This document shows, piece after piece, positions 1 through 11,031 of a stretch of 64,000 nucleotides of DNA (positions are counted from its first letter, which is position 1; every line of letters starts with the position of its first letter). The stretch covers positions 89,493 to 153,492 of the forward strand of contig CAXKVR010000085.1 of assembly GCA_964058845.1 (NCBI GenBank), read 5' to 3'. Source of the DNA: Carex sylvatica. Lineage: Eukaryota > Streptophyta > Magnoliopsida > Poales > Cyperaceae. Both the position numbers and the translations under genes were made by a program. Below the pieces are notes generated by a model that made no database searches, was not told the DNA's origin, and was given only the letters and a program-made list of their open reading frames with translations.

Positions 1-1500
1 CAGACTTCAAGTGCACAGTCCTATCGAGTAGTATATCGTCGGGCATCGATCACAGGGACGGTTCAAATCTAAACCGGACTCTAATTAAATTAATTAAAGA
101 CTAGAAGTGAGAAAATATTAGTTTTTGGTATTTAATTCCTAATCAGTTCAATAACAGTAATTAAATGAAAGACAATAAATAAACTTGGTTTAAATCAATA
201 ATAAAATATGTTTCCAGGATTTCAGACTTATCTCAGTTCTGCCTCTCAATTCTGTCTCTCAGTCCCTGACACGGACTGTGTAGTTTTCTACACGAGTCGT
301 GTGGACTTCGAGTTAATGCACCAGTCACTGTTTCTTTACGTGGTTCCTTTGTGTAGGGTTCAACTGACAAGACCTAATATTTCTAATCTCAACTGTCGTA
401 TATTGGTTCATTAACTTGGTATGAAATTTGCAATATCTGCCCTCTTTGGACTCTAAACCTCAACTGTCGTATATTGGTTCGAGTTACCAAGTTACTTATT
501 TAGAATACTAAAGATAACCTCTTATCCGTCGATAAGAGAAAATGTTCACCTTCCGGCTACTAGTTGGTTTCTCCTGTCGGATCACTAATCCTACCTCATG
601 TACTTAGTCTGGTTGAAAGATCAAATTGGACACAGTACCTTATAGATGTGGCCTTATCTAGTGGTCAAACCAAATAATAATTAAACAATTCAAACTAAGC
701 AATTAAAATCAATCACAATCAAGCAAACACAAATTTTAACGTAAAAATTCAATAACTAGATGCAAAACAAAATATTCGATTACATCTTAATCCTAGAAAC
801 AAATAAAACTAGCTACTCAAACATTATTCTAGAAACAGCAAAACAAGAGTAAGAAAGACAATTCATGACAAAACCCAAAATACAAAGAAGAATCGTCAGA
901 AATCTTGCGTTTTCCTCCTCTCCACTTCGTCTCCAAGTTCAGCCACCAAGCACAAACCCTAGAAAATGTCTCTCTGCTCCAGAATTGCCCCTCTGGTGCA
1001 AGAAATACCGTTTATATAGTCTTTGGCCGACTTTTCTTCCTTCAGATTTCTTTCCAAAATTCCAGATTTCCTGCCATATTTCGTTTGACACAACCCGTAT
1101 CAAAATTGACACGGACTGTACAGAATTTCCGAAAATACCAGAATGTAGATCTTCTCGCAAGCTTTCCGAAAAGTAGTCATACACTCAAAACGGAGCAACG
1201 AGTCAAAATCTATAACTGTTTTAAGTTCGGATGCTGAAATTTCAGCATTGTTCTCGTCTAGTCGAGGCTGATAAGACCCGGATAAGATGTTGTAAGACCC
1301 GGACAAGATGTTGTACGACCCATGTCAAAACTTTTCAAATCCAGATTTCTTCTCGATTTCATCTGATTCCTGGAAAGTAAGAACAAACTTGCAGCAGTAC
1401 CATATTCTATAGATATTCAATGAAATACGACTGATTTAATGATTCTAAATAGAGGTTTTGGTACAAAATATGGGTCGAAAAGTAGATACGTTTGCGAGAT
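1..1500. other. Unassigned AT-rich non-coding DNA with short repeats
   Basis: No supported gene; the short open frames here have no recognisable domain. A perfect 22-bp repeat (ctcaactgtcgtatattggt plus 2 bases) occurs at 388-409 and 459-480. A 21-bp near-perfect tandem repeat (taagacccggataagatgtt type) lies around 1271-1315. The texture resembles decayed transposon sequence, but no terminus is visible. Confidence 0.4.
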
Positions 1501-1725
1501 ATCAAGAGCTACATAGACGTTTATTAGGAAATGTACACGGCTTATTGTTTAAATAACAGTGTAGAAAGCCTTGAGAGAGCTACACCGATATTTAATTAAA
1601 GAACCGTGAAGAAAGGTATGCATTGTACACTGATGTTTGTTTAAATAATAGTGTAGAAAGTCTGTGAGAGCTACACGGACGTTAAATAAAGAGCTGTATA
1701 GAAATATTATTTTAGGGTTTTGTAA

Positions 1726-1751
1726 TTATATTAAAGGCCTTCTCCTTCCAG
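1726..1751 (+). promoter_or_regulatory. Promoter-like module, copy 1 of 3
   Basis: A TATA-like attatattaaagg is followed by ccttctccttccag and then a CT-rich stretch. Related modules are at 2071-2101 and 3121-3146, two of them just downstream of subterminal-repeat clusters. This fits duplicated transposon promoter and leader sequence. The function is inferred from composition. Confidence 0.35.
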
Positions 1752-1866
1752 CGCCATTTTGAAAAACAATTCTCTCTCTCTCGATCTGTTGGATAAAGAG
1801 TCGGATGAATGACTTCAAAAAAAAATACGGATGAAAAGAGACGGGTGAAGAGCCGTATGAAGAATT

Positions 1867-1904
1867 GAATGAAGAGTCAGACGAGATCGTCTGACTCTTC
1901 ATTC
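1867..1904. repeat. Perfect 18-bp hairpin with 2-bp loop
   Basis: gaatgaagagtcagacga is followed by two bases and then its exact reverse complement. It sits in a locally repetitive stretch rich in tcttcatccggcccttcatc-like units (about 1800-2010). Confidence 0.7.
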
Positions 1905-2927
1905 GACTTTTCATCCGGCCCTTCATCCGTCTCTTTATCGTCTGACTCTTTATTCGACTCTTCATCCGGCCCTTCATCCACCTCTTCCCTTTTTTTTGAA
2001 GGTCCATCATCCAACTTTTTATTCAACTCTTTCTCTATTAAAACATGTATATATCTTCATATTACCCTCAATAAAAGGCATTCTCCTTCTAGCGCCATTT
2101 TGATCAATTTATACTCTCCCTCTCACAGTTAACAATTGGGTTGACATTTAGGTTTATCAATTATTTCAGCTCGCAAATCTGTCACGATGAGCGGTCCGAT
2201 ATAATTGATAACCTACATCTCGAATTCCCATGAGAATTATTTCATTTCTCCAATTAATTGGTCTGATTTCTGCGCTAAAGTTTTTTTGGAGGATAATATG
2301 CAGATACATATTTTTGGAGGCCGGATCTGAGATCTTGGAAGTTAATTTGTATTTCTCCTCTCTTAGCAAGATTTAGAGGAGAACAAGGAAGATCTGACAA
2401 ATCCTAAAATATGTATCTTCATGTTACCCTCTGTAAACATTGTGCTTCTGATTGCTGCGCACAAAAGGAAAGAACATGATATTACCCTCTGTAAACCCTA
2501 CTGGCACCAAAAAGAAAGAACCACCCACTTGTCCCCTCTTCCAGTCCTGAGTGAAAATTTGTAGTCTGCATGTGAATTTTTATTCCAACTTTTGTAATGC
2601 TCAATATGAATTTGTATAATTTTGTATAATTTAGTGTACATGAATTTTTAGTTTAAATTCCTCTATTTTGGAAATTATTTGTTTTGATATCTGAAAACAT
2701 AGAAATAAAACTAAAGCTAGCCAAAAAAAAAAAAAGATAATTCTACACTGATATTTAACGAAAGTCCGTGTACGGATATTTATTTATTTTAAAAAGAGGA
2801 TAAAATATTATAATAAGAGAGCTACACGGCTGTTTACATAATAATTCGTGTAGAAATCATTGAGAGAGCTACACGGTTGTTTACATAATAATCCGTGTAG
2901 AAATGTTATTGTAGGGATTCGTTATAT

Positions 2928-3117
2928 GGAAGCAAATCTGCTGCGATCCTACAGGATCACAGGGTCCTGCGATTCAATTTTAACCATTCATTTATTAGAT
3001 TGTACGAATCTTAATAAAAAAGAGTTTTTGTGCACGAATCTCAAAATATATAAACAGTTGAGATTGAAATCGCAGGGACCCTGTGATCTTGTAGGATCGT
3101 ACAGTAGATTTATTTCC
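2928..3117. mobile_element. 190-bp MITE, 9-bp target duplication
   Basis: The ends are GGAAGCAAATCTGCTG and, read inverted, GGAAATAAATCTACTG. Near-perfect inner arms (gatcctacaggatcacaggg type) follow. Perfect 9-bp target copies tcgttatat flank it at 2919-2927 and 3118-3126. A 9-bp duplication fits the Mutator superfamily. It is inserted immediately upstream of promoter-like module copy 3, between the subterminal repeats and the TATA. Confidence 0.85.
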
Positions 3118-3120
3118 TCG

Positions 3121-3146
3121 TTATATAAAAGGCCTTCTCCTTCCAG
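3121..3146 (+). promoter_or_regulatory. Promoter-like module, copy 3 (TATATAAAAGG)
   Basis: A canonical-looking TATATAAAAGG is followed by ccttctccttccag and then CT microsatellites (about 3180-3275). It lies upstream of the Ulp1-type exons on the same strand and could be the transposon promoter. No transcript data are available to test this. Confidence 0.4.
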
Positions 3147-3353
3147 CTAGAAGCTAGCATTGCGCGTTTTGATCAATTAATTATACTCTCTCTCTGTATT
3201 GAATGGTCTGATCGATTAATACTCTCTCTCTCTGTATTGAATGTACTGATCGATTAATACTCTCTCTCTCTCTCTGTATTGGAGACCGGAGCTGAGATCT
3301 TGGAAGTTAATTTGTATTTCTCCTCTTTATCTTGTTAATGAAGGTCAGTCATG

Positions 3354-3374
3354 TTTAGGGTTTAGGGTTTAGGG
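3354..3374 (+). repeat. Three telomere-type repeats (TTTAGGG)3
   Basis: Exactly three TTTAGGG units in tandem. This is too short to suggest a telomeric location; it is probably an interstitial telo-box-like motif in leader sequence. Confidence 0.7.
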
Positions 3375-3566
3375 TTACTTCTAACCTTAACTTATGTATT
3401 GTTTATATTTCAATTAAAGAATTAAAAAAAAGAAATAAAAGTGAAATATAAAAAAATGAAATCACACCATGAACCATAGCAAACACTTGTGTCACTATTA
3501 TATGATGAAATATACATGTCACTATTATATGCACGCTAAAGTACTATAATTTTTCTCCTCCCACAG

Positions 3567-4367
3567 GGGCCACTGGTGTTTGATTGTAATTGTGCCACTT
3601 GAGAATGTTGTTTTTATAATGGATTATTTACGGCTCCGAGGAAAAATCACTCCTCAGCAGTCCAAACATATCTGCACAAGCCTATCAAAGTAAGCAATAA
3701 TAATTCACTTAGTTTTATTTTCTTTCAAATAAATTTTGGAATTGCTAATTACAGTCACTCAGTTTTGTAAGGGTTTTTACGCAATATATTCGAGAGGGAG
3801 AATTGCAAAGCTCGGGCAAGAACAAAAATAGATTGAACTGGAAGTGGCTCGATGTGAGCATACACTATAATTTTATAATTTCATATTTAATTTGTTCCAA
3901 CAATTATTGACCTTCTAACATAGGCCACTAAATATAAATTTCAGTGTCCGCGACAAGAGGCCGGTTGGAAATGCGGTTATTACACGATGATTTATATGTA
4001 TTACTTTGTCACAAACTTACAATTCAGATGGCCATCCTATCCAGTATGTAATTCCATATTAATTTGAAATTCATATGTTTGCCTTGACTTGTCCATATAA
4101 TTAATATTGATTTCCTCTAATAGTTAATTCTACTAAATTTATTTTATTAGTTGAATTGTTATATATAATTACAATATATTTTTTTCTTATAAAGCAAAAT
4201 AGAGATGTAGTTGCTATATTGTATTTTTGTAACTTATATATTTTGAATTTTTGTAGTATACATCAACAACAGAGAGTTACTCCAAGGAGCAGATCGATGA
4301 ATTTAGATGTATGTGGGCAAGGTGGTTTCGATCCGAATTTTGTAAACCAGAATATGGATTTGTATAA
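3567..4367 (+). CDS. Transposon Ulp1-like cysteine protease, C-terminal exons (partial)
   Basis: Four exons can be joined without a frameshift: 3567-3689, 3772-3853, 3945-4043 and 4257-4367, with GT-AG junctions and a TAA stop. Together they encode the C-terminal half of a Ulp1/SENP-type peptidase domain as carried by plant CACTA and Mutator transposons. The catalytic positions are visible: His in GHWCLIV, Asp in VVFIMDYLR, Gln in CPRQ and Cys in KCGYY. The C-terminal tail (SKEQIDEFRCMWARWF) is typical of plant transposon proteins of this kind. The family cleaves SUMO-like conjugates; the role in transposons is not settled. The N-terminal part and any start codon are not visible, so it is either truncated or has unrecognised upstream exons. 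It lies inside the CACTA element and shares its strand. Confidence 0.7.
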
Positions 4368-4489
4368 TTTAGTGTACATGAAATTTGTATAACTTTGTTT
4401 AGGGGTTTAATTAATTGGTATTTTATCTGATCTTTGAAATTCTCTATTTTGGAATTGATCTGATTTTAAAAAATAAAAAAAGTAAGACC

Positions 4490-5052
4490 ATTCTACACGG
4501 ATATTTAACCAAAAATCGTGTAGAAAGGTATTTAAAGAGAATAAAAATATAAGAGAGTTACACGGCTGTTAATGTAAATATCCGTGTAGAAAGAGTTATT
4601 ATACACGGATATTAGACTATACGTATGTGTAGAAAGAGTGATCGTAAGCGGCTGTTTATGTAAAATTCCGTGTAGTTCTCCATTAAATTGTACACGGTTG
4701 TTTATGTAATAATCAATGTAGTAATCCAGAATTGTACATGGTTTTTATGTAATAAGCCGTGTAGAAATAATAATTGTACACGGATGTTAGTATAAAAGTC
4801 AGTGTAGAAAGATGAATCGTACACGGCCTTTTATGTTATAATCCGTGTAGTTCGGTTATGGATAGCGCCACTGGCAAGGAATTGTACACTGCTGTTTATG
4901 TAATAATCCGTGTAGCTCTCAGTAATTGTACACAGATTAATATTCGTGTGTAATTTATTCAGGAATTTCTAAACCCTCATGCTATACACGGCAGAAAATC
5001 CGTGTAGCTCCCCAATTTATGTCCGTGTGCGATCTCCATTTCTGTAGTAGTG
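4490..5052. repeat. CACTA right subterminal repeat array and terminus
   Basis: About ten imperfect copies of a unit resembling cggctgtttatgtaataatc followed by cgtgtag, in both complete and degraded form, end at the CACTA terminus. Such arrays bind the element's own transposase (TNPA-type) in characterised CACTA elements. Confidence 0.75.
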
Positions 5053-5299
5053 TGACATTTAATCATCTCATTAATTCTCTCTACTTCCTATACACGTTTT
5101 TCATCTTTCAAGAGAACCTAGAAAACCACAACATGTATCTAGACAATTCTGATACATTCATGACAATTCTAGAGAGTTCACACATTAACTAATATATTTC
5201 ACTAATTGACCAATACATTCATGACGATTCCAATACGTTCATGCAACTAATTAAGTATATTATTTCCAACAAGAAGTACATTAACACTGTAAACTCCTG

Positions 5300-6430
5300 C
5301 GTGCATTCTAATGAAATTGAATTTGGAGGGCAACCATGCCACCAAAATTCCCCCTCTGGTGCCTTGTGCCGACAGTGATTCATGCTTGGATAGCCGATCG
5401 ATTACCACAAATTTCTTTGATCTTTTTATTATCTAGATTTGGAATTTTTGTTTCTTGAAGGCAAATCATATCCAGCTTTTCAACTAGTATCGTTTTTTTC
5501 AATGCTAATCTTTTTTTTTCCTTTCGTTTAAACCGCGCACATTCCATGAGATAAATTTTAGTTTTTTGTTGTGATTCATGATTAAACTAAATTACCATCT
5601 TTTTCCTTTGCATGAAATAAAGATACAAGAGGCTCAAGGCCAATTCTAGCTGGAACCGAAAAAAAAAAAAAAACACATCCCTTCTGCTACCCACTGCAAA
5701 TCTGATCCACTACCTAATTTAAAGAAAGTTGATTTCGTACACATTAAAATAAAAATAAACGCTACTAGCCTTGAGTCTCGGATTGCAGCTTCCTTTAAGC
5801 TGCTGGCTGAGGGAGCATTGAGGCCGTCGCTTCCTCCTCCACAAGCTTTGCAATTTTGAAATTTTGAAATGCAGTTCTTCTTCAAACTCCTACCACAAAG
5901 GTACGGAGGTATTGCAATTTCTCAGCTATATTGGTGTCCGTAATCTTCTTCCTTGAGCGCTTCAGTGATGGTGCCACAAAGTCGTTGCCTAGCAGTTTGC
6001 AAGCTTTCTTCTCATATGAGAGGTAAGGCCCCTCTGATTTATCTTTGATTCAGCGACTCCTAACATAGTCGCTCTCTCTACTGCAGTTTCTCAGTTTTGA
6101 GACGTCGATTGGTTCATCTTCCACTACAAGTCACACTCTCTCTACTATTTGGGGTTTATCTGTGCGATCATCTCTCACCTCTTTTGCTTTCTCTTCTTCA
6201 CTAGATCGATCCCCTTCCACTGTATGAACCATGACTAAGTACATTAGTAATTTGTTCGACTCAGTACTTGTCATAATCTTAGGGTTGCTGACCACCCAAG
6301 AGGCAGTGTGCACATGCGTACTGTCTAAGAGGTGAAACAACCTGTGGATCTCTTTAGCCATCCTCAACATCAATGTTAGAGATTCTCAAGCCCAATCTTT
6401 CATGGTGAGCATCAATACTTTACTCGAGAA
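5300..6430 (-). mobile_element. LINE fragment: end of ORF1-like region and start of ORF2 endonuclease
   Basis: On the minus strand, about 5570-5310 encodes the start of an APE-type endonuclease: KLKFISWNVRGLN, then about 30 residues on LDMICLQETKI, the standard N-terminus of plant L1-type ORF2. A stop interrupts it near 5385. Upstream on the same strand (6430-5890) are open stretches with charged sequence (RSSEEEKAKEVRDD) and KKACKLLGNDFVAPS, consistent with an ORF1 tail and linker but not specifically recognised. No reverse transcriptase is present, so this is a dead fragment. Confidence 0.65.
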
Positions 6431-7256
6431 GATCACAGATGTTCATACTCTGGAGTTACATCTCAAGTGCGCTCTGCGCCTGGTATAATTAAATAATATC
6501 TCTAATTGATGCGCATCTCTAATTATTAAGTGTTTACAATAAAATATTGTACTGTAATGTCATAAATTGACCACCAATAACATTATTAGATTCAATTTTA
6601 TATGATTGACCCACATTTATATTTTTAATTAGGTCACAAATTGCAATGCATGGTGTGCTAATTTGCATGCATATATGGGTGTGCTAATTAATTTTACATG
6701 ATTGACCCACATAGCTAGATAATTTAAAGGTCCTGATTAATTACATGCGTATGAATTTATGTAATTTTATATGATTGACCAACATAGTTCGAAGGTCCCC
6801 ATCAATTGCATATGCATATTAATTGGTGTGCTAATTAATTGCATGCATGTAGGGTATCCTGAATTGAATTTATAGATAGTTCAATTAATTGTTATGACTC
6901 ATGTTTGTATATTATCATTTCTAATTACATGTGTGTGTGTGTGCGTGTGTGTGTGTGTAGGAACTGCCAACAACAGTTTTGCTGGCAAGACTCCCATAAT
7001 TTGATAACTTGAAGGTTTTCACTGTTTTCATTTGTACGTATTTTTTTTTTACAAATGAAAACTTTGATTATAAAGAGTTGTCCAAACTTGACAAAACTCA
7101 GAATAATACAACATGAGAATTGTGTAAGTACATGTATATTTTTCCAACTTGTATAATATATAGCTTCAATTTCATGCATCAATTAATTAATTATTGTAAG
7201 TTAAATTAAATTAAGATCTAGAAGAGAAAAATTGATTAATTGTTAATTTGTTGCAG
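6431..7256. other. Non-coding, with (TG)n microsatellite
   Basis: An AT-rich stretch with imperfect repeats of attttatatgattgacccac (about 6595-6780) and a TG/GT microsatellite at about 6930-6957. No gene is supported. Confidence 0.4.
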
Positions 7257-7598
7257 TACTGTGAGGCAGAACTGCCACTTGAGGATAGAGTTGTACACGT
7301 ACATCCAACAATCCCAGTGAGGGTTCAAGTATCTCCAAGAAGAAATATGGAGATGGTTGATGTCAAGTACTGGAGGTTTAATACTATGGTGTGGAGAGTG
7401 ATGCAACATCTAATGCTTGGTACAGGAGAATTGCAAAATTTTAGGAACTATCATATAATGAATAGTTATTACGATCATACATATAGGACGTATATCAGAG
7501 GAAATGATAGTTATGGTGGATGGGATTGGAGAGTTGTACAGTTGAAATCTGCAGGACTCGACACTGTACATGTTGAGAAAAGCTTGCTATTATACTAG
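7257..7598 (+). CDS. Unidentified exon, about 113 codons
   Basis: An open frame begins right after a good acceptor (ttgttgcag) and ends at TAG. The sequence is rich in aromatic residues (YWRFNTMVWRVMQHL, NSYYDHTYRTYIRG, GGWDWRVVQL) and has balanced charge, unlike random frames in this AT-rich DNA. I do not recognise the family. No matching upstream exon could be identified; an in-frame ATG is not available near the acceptor. It may be the last exon of a gene whose start has been lost to the LINE and MITE insertions upstream, or a transposon exon. Confidence 0.35.
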   Translation, partial: YCEAELPLEDRVVHVHPTIPVRVQVSPRRNMEMVDVKYWRFNTMVWRVMQHLMLGTGELQNFRNYHIMNSYYDHTYRTYIRGNDSYGGWDWRVVQLKSAGLDTVHVEKSLLLY

Positions 7599-9328
7599 GT
7601 AGCTAGATATATTCAGGAATTAATATATTTTGTATGGAATACATATGTTGCATGTACATGTACTTAATTTGTGCATGGATGTTGTGTATGCATACATGAA
7701 TATATGTTGCATGCCTGAACATTAAATATTTTCAGCCTATATATATATATATATATATATAATATAGCTAAATTGCTACTGTTAGTACTTCGACCTAAGT
7801 GCTTACGAGATCAAATTTTAGTATTTGATGTTCAAACAATAAATTCAAACCGTTAAATATTCAATCTATATTAAAATGTACTTGGAAACCAAATTTTACA
7901 TTTTTTTAAATTTTTTTACTATTTATTAAGCTGGTTTGAAAACCGTTGTTTTTATTAAATTGCTTAGGTGCTATTGTACGTATTAATTATGATATGTAAC
8001 ATAATATTTCTTATTCAACTTAGTTCAAAGTATACTGTCAATAAGGAATATTATGTTACATATCATCATTAATTTTGTTTGAATATGCTGTATTTTTACA
8101 ATTAAAAATATATTTTGAACTCATAATTCTTACATATATGATCATAATTCTTAACATATTTGATTATTGCATCAAGATTATAATGCGGAACAGAAAATGC
8201 ATGCATTTGTTGTGTTCCAAGAATATTGCAACAGCTCTGCCAAAACTCATGAGAGATGATGACAAGTGGTCTGATTTGCTGCTCGTGATGCAGTAATCTA
8301 TCTTTTAATGGTTTAGTTATAGATTATTAATTATATATGTATAAGAATGCAGGCAGTAATCTATCTTTAAAAAATATTAAACTATTTTTTGGCATAAAAG
8401 TTGTTAGGCCTTTAATATTATCTAATATAATTATGCAAAACTTATTTAACTCAGTAATCAGAAATATTGTTTTGTCAATAAAGATTAGTATGGTATACTT
8501 TAATTAATTTTAATTGAATATGTAAGAGTTTTATCATTCACAAATATTATTTGTAATATAAAGGATTTTCGGTGATTTTAACTCTATGGAAAAATTGTAG
8601 TGAGTAAACATTTATGCCAACATAAATTTCATGATATTTTATGAAATTTTAACCATGTTGAGATAAATTTTCTTAATCCGTTCGAAGACCATTTTTGTTC
8701 GAAATGGATTTGATTTATTTCCCGTATTTTCTTTCCATCTCATACAAAATCATGGAAAAAATAACAAGCAGTTCAAAATCATTTTAGTTGTCTCTCTATT
8801 GTGTCTCTTGCGATCTCTTCCTCTTCTCAAACCCTAGAAACCTTTACTATAATGTTGGAGGAATTAATTTCGGTATTTTGAACTCTTCACTAAGCTCCTA
8901 ATGCTATAGAAGATACACATGATTAGCATTATTTAACTGTAACCTAACTTGAGATCGTTAATATAAAAGCATTACAAAAAAAAAATTTCAAGAAAAGGAA
9001 CAAACTAAATTGCAAATCAATTCTTAATTGCAAGCAGCAGAGGTCACAGAAACTAAGCTAAGGTTGACCCAAAATTACCAAAGAAACAAGAAAATAAGAT
9101 TCAAGCGATTTTAACAATTAGAAACTAAGAAATACTCGATTTTGTAATCAACGCTACATATATATTTTTAAAAAGCTTATAACTGTACAAATTCATCTCA
9201 GTATCTCACCATTGAATTGCTTATCCCACGTATCATCAAACATCAAATCCAAAGAAACCAAGAAACAAGAAAAAGAGGTATCAACAGAAGTAAACAAAGA
9301 ACCATTTACACCAACAGACTGTGCTAGC
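7599..9328. other. AT-rich intergenic DNA with a MITE-arm remnant
   Basis: An (AT)n microsatellite is at about 7738-7762. The stretch 7770-7930 resembles one arm of the foldback MITEs found elsewhere here (attaaaatgtacttggaaac, then caaattttacat). The rest shows no recognisable feature. A short frame ending at 8296 is unsupported. Confidence 0.4.
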
Positions 9329-10162
9329 TCATGTTTCGCAAAGAGGACAATGATCATACATGTCATACAAAAGCTCGCAAAATGGACAATAATCTGGCAA
9401 AACAGCTGGTCCCCGCTCAGCCGTGATGCACTCCACTGTCTCTTCGGCCACCTCTACTGTCTCTTCAGCCGTGTCCTCCAATATTGTCTCTTCGGCTGCC
9501 TCAAATGTCTCATCAGCCATGTTGTGCTTTACTTCCCCCTTAGGTGAAATCATGTTTTCGCAAAGTGGACAATGATCACACTTGTCATACAAAAGATTGC
9601 AAAATGGACAATAGTCTGGCAAAACTGGCAGTGCTTTCACGTATTGAGCATCTAACTCCATGCGTTCTTTCCGCTCAGCCATGATGCCCTCCACTGTCTC
9701 TTCAGCCGTGTTGTCATCCATTGTCTCTTCGGCCACCTCTACTATCTCATTAGTCATGTTGTGCTCTAGCTCTACTTCCTCCTTAGTTGTAATCATGTGC
9801 TGCTCCTCCGCTACTTGGTCCTCGACCCCATATCGAGCATCCGATTCCGAGTAATCAATCAGTTCAGTAAGAGCCCTGTTCAGCTCAGGAGTCGGGCTGA
9901 AAGGCCCCAGCTCACCTGAATTGCTGTTGGACACCGCCTCTTGCCGCCCGATCTCAACATTATTACATGTTGAGATGAAAACATCATGATGGTGTATGTA
10001 ATTTTCCAATGTCAAGATAGTGGCCTCGGTACGGCGGCCATTGTCAGATTTGTATGCGGTCAGAAATGCCTTCAAAGAATCCATGCACCTCTGATAGGCC
10101 TTCCTATAGTGGAAAGTGTGTGTTTTGCAAAAGAAGCTTTCACAGGACCTGTGATATTCCAT
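9329..10162 (-). CDS. Orphan protein with duplicated CPFC-x9-CPLC motif (277 aa)
   Basis: An intact single-exon frame read right to left with an ATG start. The N-terminal about 75 residues carry several Cys and His (CESFFCKTHTFHYR; ENYIHHHDVFISTC). Residues about 134-202 and 213-276 are a tandem duplication: each copy is an acidic Glu/Thr-rich segment (AEETVE repeats) followed by VLPDYCPFC, a short spacer and DHCPLCE. This gives C-x2-C-x9-C-x2-C at residues 185-201 and 259-275, suitable for one zinc ion per copy. The second copy ends two residues before the stop. A TATAAATA box lies about 145 bp upstream on the minus strand near 10305. I do not recognise the family and propose no function; zinc binding is inferred from spacing alone. 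The frame is long for such AT-rich DNA, and the repeat keeps its cysteines, which argues for a real protein. Confidence 0.6.
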   Translation of the reverse strand: MEYHRSCESFFCKTHTFHYRKAYQRCMDSLKAFLTAYKSDNGRRTEATILTLENYIHHHDVFISTCNNVEIGRQEAVSNSNSGELGPFSPTPELNRALTELIDYSESDARYGVEDQVAEEQHMITTKEEVELEHNMTNEIVEVAEETMDDNTAEETVEGIMAERKERMELDAQYVKALPVLPDYCPFCNLLYDKCDHCPLCENMISPKGEVKHNMADETFEAAEETILEDTAEETVEVAEETVECITAERGPAVLPDYCPFCELLYDMYDHCPLCET

Positions 10163-10764
10163 GCTTACTACGAGTGATGCTGGAAACAGAGAAGTTGGAT
10201 GGGTTCAATGGGTTTAATTTTGTTTCTTGAAGTCTTGAAGAAAATATCTTTTTTCTTTCCTTTTTCCTTTTTTCAAGTGTTGGTGGCATTTGGATATATT
10301 AATGGGTTATTTATATTTGAGGAGCTGTTATGGGTTGTAAACTAATTATTTGCTTGTGTGGATTGAGCTTGCATTCATTGACTATCTGCGGCATGGTTTG
10401 TTGCGTCAATACACATAATTGGATCACCTTTACAGGCCCAAATTAAAATGATATACGATTCAGGCCCAAGTACATATAAATCTGATTCAGGCCCAGTTGG
10501 CCTATTTTTTAATTTCTTGTCTATCAATTATATATTAATCTGAAAATTTATTAGTATCTGTTAATATCTAGGAAGAAGCGCATATATAGGCTAGAGGTGA
10601 TAAGACAGGAAAACTTTTGTTTAGAAATAGAATGTCATGAATAGAACGTTATAAATAATTTGTTATTTCATATATTCAATCAAGATGAAGAGAACAACAA
10701 AACTATCTTCATCTTAATTGCTTTAATGAAGATGCTCTTCTACTTCATTTAATTAGCAATTAAG
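10163..10764. other. Intergenic; promoter of the minus-strand orphan gene
   Basis: Contains the TATAAATA (minus strand, about 10303-10312) for the orphan gene and nothing else recognisable. An imperfect repeat (aagatgaaaatagctttga-like) lies at about 10690-10800. Confidence 0.4.
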
Positions 10765-11031
10765 ATGAAAATAGCTTTGATAAAGATAGCTCTTCTACTT
10801 GCTCTCCTTTTGCTCTCTGCAGATACTTATGCTAATTAATTTCATTTCATTTATATGTTGTTAATAATTACAGCTAGGTAATAGTGCTTTTAACTAATTG
10901 GTATATTTTAATATCATTGGTGATATTTTTAGCAATTTTTTTTTATTAGGTCCAACAATAAATGCGTATTGCTCATGCACTTCCCATTGGTGCAAATTAA
11001 CAAAGTTGTGTTTAAAATTGTGGAAGCCACT

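Larger units (their letters stand above)
1500..5052 (+). mobile_element. CACTA-type (En/Spm) element(s), right terminus at 5052
   Basis: The right end read on the minus strand begins CACTACTACAGAAATGGAGA, a typical CACTA terminus. The 3-bp flank tga follows. Dense short subterminal repeats of the type ctacacgg...ccgtgtag cluster at about 1530-1710, 2745-2905 and 4490-5040. Exons of a Ulp1-protease C-terminus lie at 3567-4367. No left CACTA terminus was found, so the left boundary is approximate. The segment 2605-2905 repeats the 3' UTR and subterminal repeats seen at 4351-4590, so the region is probably a rearranged or nested pair rather than one simple element. Confidence 0.75.

Noticed and set aside
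3354..3374. Telomere or subtelomere marker
   Set aside because: Only three TTTAGGG units, surrounded by transposon sequence.
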